Source: DSCS01 sp035391585 (GTDB taxonomy: Bacteria > Macinerneyibacteriota > Macinerneyibacteria > Macinerneyibacteriales > DSCS01). Taken from it: 6,286 nucleotides of DNA. The stretch lies in contig CAZNOX010000036.1 in NCBI GenBank assembly GCA_964574875.1, forward strand, positions 1 to 6,286. The letters are read 5' to 3'. The notes beneath the pieces are model-generated. The model did no database searches. It worked only from the letters and a program-made list of their open reading frames with translations, and was not told the origin of the DNA. Of the stretch, positions 1 to 6,286 are shown one piece after another. The position numbers were made by a program, and so were the translations under genes. Every line of letters begins with the position of its first letter. Position 1 is the stretch's first letter.

Positions 1-42
1 GATGATGATTTTCACCTTTCCTGAAATAGCATCCATTATCTC

Positions 43-70
43 TTTACATTTTTCATTTGCTTCGTATAAT
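43..70 (+). promoter_or_regulatory. Sigma70-type promoter for the operon
   Basis: A -35 box TTTACA (43-48, five of six matches to TTGACA) is followed after 16 bases by a perfect -10 box TATAAT (65-70). Transcription would start near base 77, leaving a leader of only about 16 bases before the ATG at 93. That is too short to hold a preQ1 riboswitch, which controls many queuosine transporters. The boxes are read directly from sequence; activity is inferred. It is the only convincing promoter I see, so it may drive all five genes. Confidence 0.7.
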
Positions 71-82
71 CAACGTGAAAAT

Positions 83-89
83 GGGGTGA
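83..89 (+). promoter_or_regulatory. Ribosome binding site of the transporter gene
   Basis: GGGGTGA lies four bases ahead of the contact with ATG 93 (counting from GGGGTG) and resembles the GAGGTGA part of the Shine-Dalgarno consensus with one G for A, which can still pair as G-U. The same TGA (87-89) is an in-frame stop just upstream, so ATG 93 is the first possible start in this frame. Confidence 0.6.
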
Positions 90-92
90 AAT

Positions 93-791
93 ATGAGCAA
101 TGAACTCTTGTGGCTTCTCTTTATTTTTCTTGATTTCGGGATCAGCGTGGTCTTGTTCCGCCTATTTAAGAAAGAAGGGCTTCTTGCCATTATTGTGATG
201 AACATCATCCTCTGTAATATCCAGGTGGTCAAGTTCATCGATATTTTCGGTATGACAGCGACTCTCGGGAACCTGCTCTACGGAGGGATCTTCTGGGCCA
301 CAGACATGTTGTCGGAGATCTACGGGAAAAAAGTGGCGAAAAAGGGAATGGCACAGGGTTTTGCAGCCCTCTTTATCATGACGATCGTGATGAATATCGC
401 TATTCTTTTTGCTCCGTCCTCCTATGATACCATGCATCCTCACATCGCCGCCATCTTCTCTCTTATGCCGAGGATCGCCATTGCCTCGCTCATCGCCTAC
501 CTCATCAGCCAGTATCACGATATCTGGGCGTTTCATTTCTGGAAGGAAAAGACCGGGGGGCGGCATCTTTGGCTTAGAAACAACCTTTCGACTCTCATCT
601 CCCAGCTTCTGGACTCGCTGATCTTCACATTGATGGCTTTTGCGGGAACTCTTCCTTTTTCAGAATTGATCCAGATCATCATCACCACCTACCTTTTAAA
701 ACTCGTGGTTGCTCTCATCGATACGCCTTTTCTCTATTTCGGCCGCATGCTGGCCATAAAAATGGGGGAGTATTTCCCTGAAAAAAGCTGA
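93..791 (+). CDS. yhhQ: Queuosine precursor transporter, YhhQ/VUT family
   Basis: This 232-residue membrane protein belongs to the family COG1738 (Vut_1), whose E. coli member YhhQ imports queuosine precursors such as preQ0 and preQ1 across the inner membrane for tRNA wobble modification. Hydrophobic segments lie near residues 5-25, 29-50, 57-72, 86-108, 124-140, 168-188 and 193-215. The family signature D-x-x-S-E-x-Y-G is present at 71-78, and the second conserved region, with N163, S170, Q171 and D174, sits at the start of the sixth segment. Length fits the family (about 220-240). The start ATG 93 is forced by an upstream in-frame stop. It is the first gene after the promoter at 43-70. No queuosine synthesis gene is visible in the window, so salvage as its role rests on family membership; the exact precursor cannot be told from sequence. 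Confidence 0.88.
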   Translation: MSNELLWLLFIFLDFGISVVLFRLFKKEGLLAIIVMNIILCNIQVVKFIDIFGMTATLGNLLYGGIFWATDMLSEIYGKKVAKKGMAQGFAALFIMTIVMNIAILFAPSSYDTMHPHIAAIFSLMPRIAIASLIAYLISQYHDIWAFHFWKEKTGGRHLWLRNNLSTLISQLLDSLIFTLMAFAGTLPFSELIQIIITTYLLKLVVALIDTPFLYFGRMLAIKMGEYFPEKS

Positions 792-792
792 C

Positions 793-797
793 GGAGG
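793..797 (+). promoter_or_regulatory. Shine-Dalgarno that sets the start of the rubredoxin-like gene
   Basis: A perfect GGAGG sits one base after the transporter stop codon and five bases before ATG 803. A GTG at 797 is also in frame, but it overlaps this ribosome binding site and has nothing suitable upstream, so ATG 803 is the better start. Confidence 0.75.
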
Positions 798-802
798 TGC
801 TT

Positions 803-1120
803 ATGTATAAATGTTCCCGTTGCGGTTATGTCCACTGGATGAGTGACCTTCCTGAAGAGTGTCCTTTTTGTCATGCGGAACAGGAAAACCTCCTCACACT
901 GGATGAGGCTTCCTGCCGTAAGATCGAAAACAGCCTTTCCGAAAACGAGATCCTTGTCAATGTTCTCTCGAGGCTCAACGAGATCTCCTATGAGCTGGAG
1001 AATATTTTCGAAGACGAACACAGCCTTATTTTCGACACTTTATTCAAAAACACTGTGGAAATGACCCAGATGATCAAGGCGGAACTGGAGAAAAAAGTCA
1101 AAGAGGGACGATGGGGATGA
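803..1120 (+). CDS. Small rubredoxin-like metal-binding protein, function unknown
   Basis: With the start at ATG 803 this is a 105-residue protein. Residues 2-31 form a short rubredoxin-like module with Cys4, Cys7, Cys20 and Cys23 in the pattern CX2C-X12-CX2C. The motif C-x-x-C-G-Y and the later P-x-x-C-P-x-C match the C-terminal domain of rubrerythrin, where four cysteines hold one iron; zinc is equally possible. Residues about 35-100 are acidic and amphipathic, look wholly helical, and contain one further cysteine (Cys38). The glutamate/histidine motifs of a rubrerythrin di-iron four-helix domain are not evident, and the domain order is reversed (metal module first), so I do not call it rubrerythrin. 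It lies 11 bases after the transporter and one base before smc, which implies co-expression. I do not recognise the whole protein; electron transfer or a structural metal-site adaptor are both open. Confidence 0.75.
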   Translation: MYKCSRCGYVHWMSDLPEECPFCHAEQENLLTLDEASCRKIENSLSENEILVNVLSRLNEISYELENIFEDEHSLIFDTLFKNTVEMTQMIKAELEKKVKEGRWG

Positions 1121-1121
1121 T

Positions 1122-4100
1122 ATGTTCCTGAAAGAGATCACACTTCTTGGATTCAAGTCCTTCCCCGACAAAGTCAAAATCGCTTTTACCCCGGGCATGA
1201 CCTGTATCGTGGGCCCCAATGGATGCGGAAAGAGCAATATCACTGATGCCCTCCGCTGGGTCTTCGGTGAACAGAGTGCAAAAAAACTGCGCGGCGGCCG
1301 GATGCAGGATGTGATCTTCAGCGGGACCTCTGACCGGAAACCCCTGAACCTTGCTGAAGTCCACGTGGTCCTTGATAATGAGAAACGTCTGCTTCCCAGC
1401 GACTACAATGAGGTCTCCATATCGAGAAAGCTCTTTTCAGACGGTGATTCCGAGTATTTCATCAACCGCCAGAAAGTCCGGATGAAGGATGTCCAGGAGA
1501 TGATCACCGACACAGGGATCGGGATGAGCGCCTACTCTTTCATCGAGCAGGGCATGATCTCACAGATCCTCTCCACAAAAGCCGAGGAGAGGCGGGCGAT
1601 CTTTGAAGAAGCTGCAGGGATCATGAAATACCGTGTGAGGAAGAAAGAGACCTCCAGGAAACTTGATACCACCAGGGAAAACCTGAACCGCCTCAAAGAT
1701 ATCTTTTATGAAGTGGAACGCCAGCTGAACACATTGGAAAAACAAGTGGACAAAGCCAAAAAATATAAGGAGCTGTACGGACTCCTCAAAGAGGCGGAAA
1801 CCATTCTCTTCGCCTATCACGACTCTCTTGATACAAAAAACCTTAAAGAGAAAGAAAAAGAGTTGGGGAAGATCAGAGGAGAGAACTCCTCTCTCATGGT
1901 GGAGATGAATAAACTCTCAGCTGATAATGAGACGCTTCAGTACCAGCTCATGCAGGAAGAAGAGGAACGGAGCCGTATGGAGTCGGCTCTGTATGAGAAA
2001 AAAATGGACCTGGAACGGATCAAAAATACAATCGACGGTCTGGAGCGTGAGATCGAGTATCATTCCAGGCAAAACACCGAACTGGATGAAGAGAATTCTG
2101 CTCTTGAGACAGAGAATGAGATCTCTGCGCGAAGGCTGGAAGACCTGAGACGCGAGATCAAGCGCCTTGAGATGGCAAAGACCGGAGCTGAAGAAGAGGT
2201 GATGCAGGATGAAGAGACTCTCGACCTCCTGAGACAGGAGATCGCTGAAAAGGAAGGCGCTCTTCAGGATAAAGTCGCCGGGCTTCTGGAAAACATGCGT
2301 GATCAGTCCAATATCAAGGGCCGGATCAGCGCCATTGAAGCGGACCTCAATAATATCAGAATCAGGATCCAGCGTCTTGAAGGGAAAAACCTCCAGCTGG
2401 AAGACGAGATCGAGAAGATCACGGCAGACACCGCAGAGAAGGAATCGGCTCTCAAAAAGCATCACAAAGACCTGTCCCTCTGCAAGGAAAAAGGGCAGAA
2501 GGAAGAGAAGGACCTGGAGGGATTATCTGACGCTCTGTCGCGAGAAGAAAAAGAGTTCGAACGCCTTTCGAAGGATATAGCCCTTCTCCAGGCCAAACTC
2601 GAAGGATTGGCTTTTCTGGAAAGGAAACGGGAAGGGTACCAGGAGGGGACCAAGGCCATTCTGGAAAAGAGAGAAGAGTTCGGGGTCGAAAAGATCCTGG
2701 CTGACTATATCAGTGTGGAGAAGGGATATGAAAGCTATGTGGACCGGGTCCTGTCTGAAAAGGGGCAGGCTTTGGTGGGAGAAAAGAGCCGCCTGGACAC
2801 ATTGAAAGACTTTCTTCTCTCACGGAGAAAGGGCGAAGGGTTTTATTTCGTCACCCGTCCCCGGAGGGAGAAAACTGTGCTCAAGGGTTCTCTTTATGAG
2901 AAATGCAGAAGCTCTCATCCCGTGGTGGAGGACTTCCTGAAACAGGCCTTGGGACGGGTTTTTGCCGTGGAAGGGGAGCTGCCTCCTCACATGGCGGACC
3001 AGTCAGCTGATCTGATCTATCCCGACGGAACCATCCTCTATGCTGACGGCCTGGTCTCGTTTACAGATACTCAAAACCAGGGGCCCGGCCTTGTGGGGCG
3101 AAAGACTCTCCAGGAGGAGTATAAAAAAGAGATCGACACATTGGGTGAGAAGAAAAACTCCGTTTCCGGGCGGATTGACGAGCTTAAAGCAACGAAAGAG
3201 GGAAGGGAAGAGGCTCTGGAAGAGACACGTGCCGCTCAAAGAACACTTGAAAACGAGATCCAGAGGATCAGCGGCGAGATCGATTTTCTCTCACGGGAGT
3301 GTCAGCGGAATGAGACAGAGATGGCCGCCAATCTCAAGGAAAAGGAGCTTCTGACAAAAGAGATCCAGGATCTTGAGAAGGAGAAGAGCCGTCTTCAGAA
3401 CATGTTTTCCCGGTCCACACAAGAGGGGGAGACGGAAGAGACGGTCAAACTTGAACTCCAGGAAGCCCTCAAAGGACTCAGGCAGAAGATGGATGATGTC
3501 CAGCAGACTCTCACCGGCCACCGCATGAAGCTGTCCGAAGTCAACTCTGATATCATCACGAAAAAGAGAGATCTTTCCAGGATCGAAGGAAACATCAGTG
3601 ACAACCGGATGAAACAGGAGAGAAACAGGCAGCGTATTGTCGAAAACAATGAGAAGACTGTCCGGGACAGGGAATCCATCGGAGAGGCCAAAGAGACGGT
3701 CAAAAACCACATCTCCCGGATCTCTGCACTGGAAAGCGAGATCGTCGATAAGAAAAATGCCATGGGAACCATCAAGGAAAAAGCCGGAACGGCAGTATCC
3801 CGTCTGAGAAGCTGTGAAGAGAAGTTCCGACATGTCCAGGAGTCGCTGCGTGACGCTGAAGTGGATCATGCCCGTCTTTCGGATAAGATCGAGAACAACC
3901 GGCTTTATATCCGTGAAAAGTATGAGACCGACCTCTCCGCTGTCACCCTGCCTCCGGCTGAAGAGTACCGTGAGGAGGAAGAATCGGAAAAGGTCCGTGA
4001 ACTCCAGAGAAAAGTCAAAGCCCTGGGAAACGTCAACCTGTCCGCTCTTGAAGAATACACAGCGCTCAAGGAGCGTTATGATTTCCTTGTGACCCAGAAG

Positions 4101-4631
4101 AGCGACCTCGAAGAGGCCAAAGGGCAGCTTGAAGAGGCCATGGACAAGATCGACCAGATCAGCAAAGAGAAATTTCTTGATACCTTCTATCAGATCAGTG
4201 AGAATTTCAAACAGATCTTTCCGCTTCTCTTCAACGGAGGAAAAGCTGATATCACACTGGTGATGGAGGATGGTGAAGATATCCTTGAAGCGGGGATCGA
4301 TGTCAATGTGAAACCTCCGGGGAAACGGCTTCAGAATATCGATCTTCTTTCAGGTGGAGAAAAGGCCCTTTCGGCCATTGCGCTTCTCTTCTCCATCTTC
4401 AAAGTCAAACCGGCACCGTTTTGTGTCCTTGATGAGATCGACGCACCGCTGGATGATGCCAATATCGCACGGTTTATCCATATGCTCTCTGAGTTTACCA
4501 GGACAACCCAGTTTATCATCGTCTCTCATAATAAATACACCATGGAGATGGCCGATGCCCTGTATGGTGTGACCATGGATGAGCCCGGAGTCAGTAAGAT
4601 CGTATCAGTCCAGTTCAGAGAGGGCGCCTGA
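1122..4631 (+). CDS. smc: Chromosome partition protein SMC
   Basis: SMC is the dimeric ATPase of bacterial condensin; with ScpA and ScpB it organises and helps separate replicated chromosomes. All parts are present in 1169 residues, the usual length. The N-terminal head has Walker A G-P-N-G-C-G-K-S (31-38) and a Q-loop around Gln143. A long coiled coil (about 165-500) leads to the hinge (about 505-660, ending in a glycine-rich G-P-G-L-V-G), and a second coil of similar length (about 665-1010) returns. The C-terminal head has L-G-N-V-N-L (968-973), the ABC signature L-S-G-G-E-K (1076-1081), Walker B with Asp1104 and catalytic Glu1105, a D-loop L-D-D (1110-1112) and His1136 as switch. No catalytic residue is missing. 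Start ATG 1122 follows GGGGA at 1113-1117, one base after the preceding stop. It overlaps ftsY by one base (TGATG). rnc, scpA and scpB are not in the window. Confidence 0.97.
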   Translation: MFLKEITLLGFKSFPDKVKIAFTPGMTCIVGPNGCGKSNITDALRWVFGEQSAKKLRGGRMQDVIFSGTSDRKPLNLAEVHVVLDNEKRLLPSDYNEVSISRKLFSDGDSEYFINRQKVRMKDVQEMITDTGIGMSAYSFIEQGMISQILSTKAEERRAIFEEAAGIMKYRVRKKETSRKLDTTRENLNRLKDIFYEVERQLNTLEKQVDKAKKYKELYGLLKEAETILFAYHDSLDTKNLKEKEKELGKIRGENSSLMVEMNKLSADNETLQYQLMQEEEERSRMESALYEKKMDLERIKNTIDGLEREIEYHSRQNTELDEENSALETENEISARRLEDLRREIKRLEMAKTGAEEEVMQDEETLDLLRQEIAEKEGALQDKVAGLLENMRDQSNIKGRISAIEADLNNIRIRIQRLEGKNLQLEDEIEKITADTAEKESALKKHHKDLSLCKEKGQKEEKDLEGLSDALSREEKEFERLSKDIALLQAKLEGLAFLERKREGYQEGTKAILEKREEFGVEKILADYISVEKGYESYVDRVLSEKGQALVGEKSRLDTLKDFLLSRRKGEGFYFVTRPRREKTVLKGSLYEKCRSSHPVVEDFLKQALGRVFAVEGELPPHMADQSADLIYPDGTILYADGLVSFTDTQNQGPGLVGRKTLQEEYKKEIDTLGEKKNSVSGRIDELKATKEGREEALEETRAAQRTLENEIQRISGEIDFLSRECQRNETEMAANLKEKELLTKEIQDLEKEKSRLQNMFSRSTQEGETEETVKLELQEALKGLRQKMDDVQQTLTGHRMKLSEVNSDIITKKRDLSRIEGNISDNRMKQERNRQRIVENNEKTVRDRESIGEAKETVKNHISRISALESEIVDKKNAMGTIKEKAGTAVSRLRSCEEKFRHVQESLRDAEVDHARLSDKIENNRLYIREKYETDLSAVTLPPAEEYREEEESEKVRELQRKVKALGNVNLSALEEYTALKERYDFLVTQKSDLEEAKGQLEEAMDKIDQISKEKFLDTFYQISENFKQIFPLLFNGGKADITLVMEDGEDILEAGIDVNVKPPGKRLQNIDLLSGGEKALSAIALLFSIFKVKPAPFCVLDEIDAPLDDANIARFIHMLSEFTRTTQFIIVSHNKYTMEMADALYGVTMDEPGVSKIVSVQFREGA

Positions 4632-5530
4632 TGGGATCTGTCTTTGAAAAGTATGAAAAGGGGCTGGAAAAGACAAAAAAAGGAGTCTTTTCCGGATTTT
4701 TACAGAAGATCAAAGGACGCCCGGCCCTGGATTCTGACTTTCTCGAAGAGATCGAGGAGATCCTTCTTGGTGCCGACCTGGGATATGAGACCGCTGAAAA
4801 AGTGATCAGAAAAGCCGAGCAGAACTATAAAGAAGGATCTTCTGCACAAGAGGCTTTTCACCGTTCTCTTCTTGATACACTGAGCAGAGAAGAGAGGGCG
4901 TTGAACCTTTCGGAGATGAAGCCTGCTGTTTTTCTTTTCGTCGGCGTGAACGGTGTGGGGAAAACGACCACTGTAGCGAAAGTCGCTCGTCTTATGAAAG
5001 AGAGGGGGCTCAAGACCCTTATTGTCGCCGGAGATACCTACAGGGCAGCCGGGTCTGTCCAGATGGAGACCTGGGCGGAAAGAGTCGGAGTCCAGGCTAT
5101 TGCAAAGGGACATGGCCACGATCCGGCGGCGCTTGTCTACGAGGCTATGGATACGGCTCGTTCCGGGGGATATGATGTGGTCCTTATCGATACAGCGGGC
5201 AGGATGCATACCAAAAAGGGCCTTATGGATGAGATCGCAAAGATCAAACGGATCATTATCAAAAAGAACGGAGAAGGCCCCGCCGAGACTTTTCTCGTCG
5301 TCGATGCCACATCCGGGCAGAATGTCCTCAGGCAGGTCCTGGAGTTTCACGAGGCTCTGGGGCTCACAGGCCTTATTCTGACAAAACTGGACGGCAGTTC
5401 CAAGGGAGGCATTGTCTTTTCCCTGGAATCCCTTTATAATATACCTGTCAAACTGGTAGGACTGGGAGAGGGTGTGGATCAACTCGACCTGTTTTCCCCG
5501 GTCCCTTTTGTGGAGGCGTTGTTTTCGTGA
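4631..5530 (+). CDS. ftsY: Signal recognition particle receptor FtsY
   Basis: FtsY is the membrane-associated GTPase that receives ribosomes carrying SRP (Ffh plus 4.5S RNA) and passes them to the Sec translocon. This 299-residue form has the helical N domain (about 1-95, starting with a basic amphipathic stretch including K14-K17) and the G domain: G1 G-V-N-G-V-G-K-T (105-112), the insertion-box motif D-T-Y-R-A-A-G (135-141), G3 D-T-A-G-R (187-191), G4 T-K-L-D (251-254) and G5 G-L-G-E (277-280). It lacks the long acidic A domain of E. coli FtsY, as is normal for many bacteria, so membrane binding probably relies on the N-terminal helix. The usual D-T-F-R-A-A-A is D-T-Y-R-A-A-G here, a mild change. 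An AGAGGG (4619-4624) at the end of smc is the ribosome binding site, and the TGATG overlap suggests translational coupling. FtsY rather than Ffh, because there is no methionine-rich M domain. Confidence 0.97.
   Translation: MGSVFEKYEKGLEKTKKGVFSGFLQKIKGRPALDSDFLEEIEEILLGADLGYETAEKVIRKAEQNYKEGSSAQEAFHRSLLDTLSREERALNLSEMKPAVFLFVGVNGVGKTTTVAKVARLMKERGLKTLIVAGDTYRAAGSVQMETWAERVGVQAIAKGHGHDPAALVYEAMDTARSGGYDVVLIDTAGRMHTKKGLMDEIAKIKRIIIKKNGEGPAETFLVVDATSGQNVLRQVLEFHEALGLTGLILTKLDGSSKGGIVFSLESLYNIPVKLVGLGEGVDQLDLFSPVPFVEALFS
5512..5516 (+). promoter_or_regulatory. Ribosome binding site selecting the GTG start of the patatin gene
   Basis: GGAGG inside the end of ftsY lies ten bases before GTG 5527. 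The in-frame alternative ATG 5563 has only a weak AAGAAGA ahead of it, so this site favours the GTG start. Confidence 0.6.
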
Positions 5531-6286
5531 TAGATACGATTCATTTCCGTTCAAAGAAGACGATGGGCCTGGCCCTGAGCGGAGGAGCGGCTCACGGACT
5601 GGCTCATATCGGGGTCCTCCAGGTCCTGGAAGAGCACGACATCCCCGTGAGCCTTGTGGCCGGGACCAGTGTAGGTTCCATCATCGGAGCTTTGTGGGCG
5701 TCAGGCTATAAAGCCCGGGAGATCTATGCCATTGCCGAAGGGGTACGGAAAAAAGATATTCTGAAGATCACACTTCCCAAAAAAGGGATCTTTTCCCTGG
5801 CCAAACTCGAAGAGATCATTAAAGAGTATATTCCCCACAACTCCTTTGAATCCCTGGATAAACCCTTCGGCTGTGTGGCCACACATCTGAACAGCGGACG
5901 TGCTTTGTATATGACGACAGGGCCTCTTGCCCATGCGGTTGCTGCAAGCTGTGCCGTCCCTGTGGTCTTTAATCCCGTGGAGATCGACGGAGAGTCTTAC
6001 GTGGACGGGGGGCTTGTGGAGAATGTCCCCGCGGGCCTGGCCCGTCACATGGGAGCCACCCGGGTCATCGGAGTCTCGCTGGATCATTTTTATGATTTTG
6101 ATGAGAATCCCGATACGATCTTCCGGATCATGGCCCATTCCATCTATCTTTTGGGGCGCCGGCGCAAAAAAAAGAGAGATGATGATGAAGGAGATATCGT
6201 CGTGACTCCGGCTATAGACAAGATCGATTACGACGGGCTTGACCGTCTGGAAGAACTCTACGAGAAGGGATATCAGGCCGCTGAAA
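5527..6286 (+). CDS. Patatin-like phospholipase, RssA/YchK type, 3' end outside window
   Basis: Patatin-like enzymes are lipid acyl hydrolases with a Ser-Asp dyad. The 253 residues visible include the glycine-rich oxyanion loop S-G-G-A-A-H-G (18-24), the nucleophile elbow G-T-S-V-G with Ser48, and the second catalytic motif D-G-G with Asp160, so the active site is complete. The layout matches the single-domain RssA/YchK group. No signal peptide is evident, so it should be cytoplasmic or peripheral to the membrane; the substrate is unknown. A strongly charged stretch lies at 211-223 (seven basic residues, then mainly acidic ones). GTG 5527 is chosen because it overlaps the ftsY stop in a GTGA junction and has GGAGG ten bases upstream; starting at ATG 5563 would leave the first beta strand of the fold very short. 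The frame is still open at the right edge, but the family length of roughly 250-320 suggests little is missing. Confidence 0.88.
   Translation, partial: MIDTIHFRSKKTMGLALSGGAAHGLAHIGVLQVLEEHDIPVSLVAGTSVGSIIGALWASGYKAREIYAIAEGVRKKDILKITLPKKGIFSLAKLEEIIKEYIPHNSFESLDKPFGCVATHLNSGRALYMTTGPLAHAVAASCAVPVVFNPVEIDGESYVDGGLVENVPAGLARHMGATRVIGVSLDHFYDFDENPDTIFRIMAHSIYLLGRRRKKKRDDDEGDIVVTPAIDKIDYDGLDRLEELYEKGYQAAE

Noticed and set aside
1..36. Possible start of a divergent gene on the minus strand (ATG at 36-34, open to the window edge)
   Set aside because: Only 12 codons are visible, with a weak AAAGAG upstream and no clear minus-strand promoter. A plus-strand frame ending in TGA at 22-24 could equally be the tail of an upstream gene, so neither is supported.
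797..802. GTG at 797 as start of the rubredoxin-like protein
   Set aside because: This GTG overlaps the GGAGG ribosome binding site itself. ATG 803 lies at normal spacing and begins directly with the cysteine module.
792..802. Transcription terminator between the transporter and the next gene
   Set aside because: The 11-base gap is occupied by the ribosome binding site and has no inverted repeat or T run.
3291..3869. 192-codon minus-strand open frame within smc
   Set aside because: It is antisense to the SMC coiled coil; repeated GAG/AAG codons read backwards give Leu/Phe-rich open frames, as seen here and in the similar frame at 1917-2465.
1122..4631. Alternative identity as Rad50/SbcC or RecN
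   Set aside because: There is a folded hinge domain rather than a CxxC zinc hook, and the length, L-G-N-V-N-L motif and L-S-G-G-E-K signature fit SMC.
4700..5554. 284-codon open frame on the minus strand opposite ftsY
   Set aside because: It is fully antisense to a gene with every GTPase motif intact. The predicted protein shows no recognisable domain and reads as the mirror of ftsY codon bias.
5472..5711. Plus-strand open frame of 79 codons bridging ftsY and the patatin gene
   Set aside because: It is in a different frame from the patatin motifs, is Gly/Arg/Pro-rich, and has no domain. The frame starting at GTG 5527 explains the region with catalytic Ser and Asp motifs.

Overview
This window is one compact block of bacterial chromosome. 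Five protein genes all lie on the + strand, with almost no space between them. In order they are: a queuosine-precursor transporter of the YhhQ/VUT family, a small rubredoxin-like protein of unknown function, the SMC chromosome-condensation ATPase, the signal recognition particle receptor FtsY, and a patatin-like phospholipase that runs off the right edge. Base composition is close to balanced by eye. The organism is clearly a bacterium (SMC plus FtsY, Shine-Dalgarno sites, a sigma70-type promoter), but I cannot assign a phylum. The smc-ftsY pair occurs in many lineages. The SMC Walker A form GPNGCGKSN and the EQG form of the Q-loop remind me more of diderm lineages such as spirochaetes than of typical Bacillota, but this is a weak impression from memory.

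Layout: bases 1-42 hold nothing I can assign. Bases 43-70 carry a strong sigma70-type promoter, followed by a very short leader and the transporter gene (93-791). The rubredoxin-like gene (803-1120) starts 11 bases after the transporter stop, smc (1122-4631) starts one base after that, ftsY (4631-5530) overlaps smc by one base, and the patatin gene (5527 to the edge) overlaps ftsY by four. I saw no terminator hairpin or convincing internal promoter, so the simplest reading is one operon driven from the promoter at 43-70, possibly with promoters I cannot recognise. There are no RNA genes, mobile elements, CRISPR arrays or long repeats.

The products cover different housekeeping jobs: salvage of a tRNA-modification precursor, chromosome organisation (SMC), co-translational membrane targeting (FtsY) and probably lipid hydrolysis (patatin). 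The usual smc upstream partner rnc (RNase III) is not next to smc here; the small rubredoxin-like gene takes that place. That gene is the least explained item. The other unusual signal is a strict codon-context rule: all 21 Glu-Ile pairs I found across the five genes are written GAG-ATC, which helps give the window roughly three times the GATC sites expected by chance. I did not find a clearly new multi-gene system.
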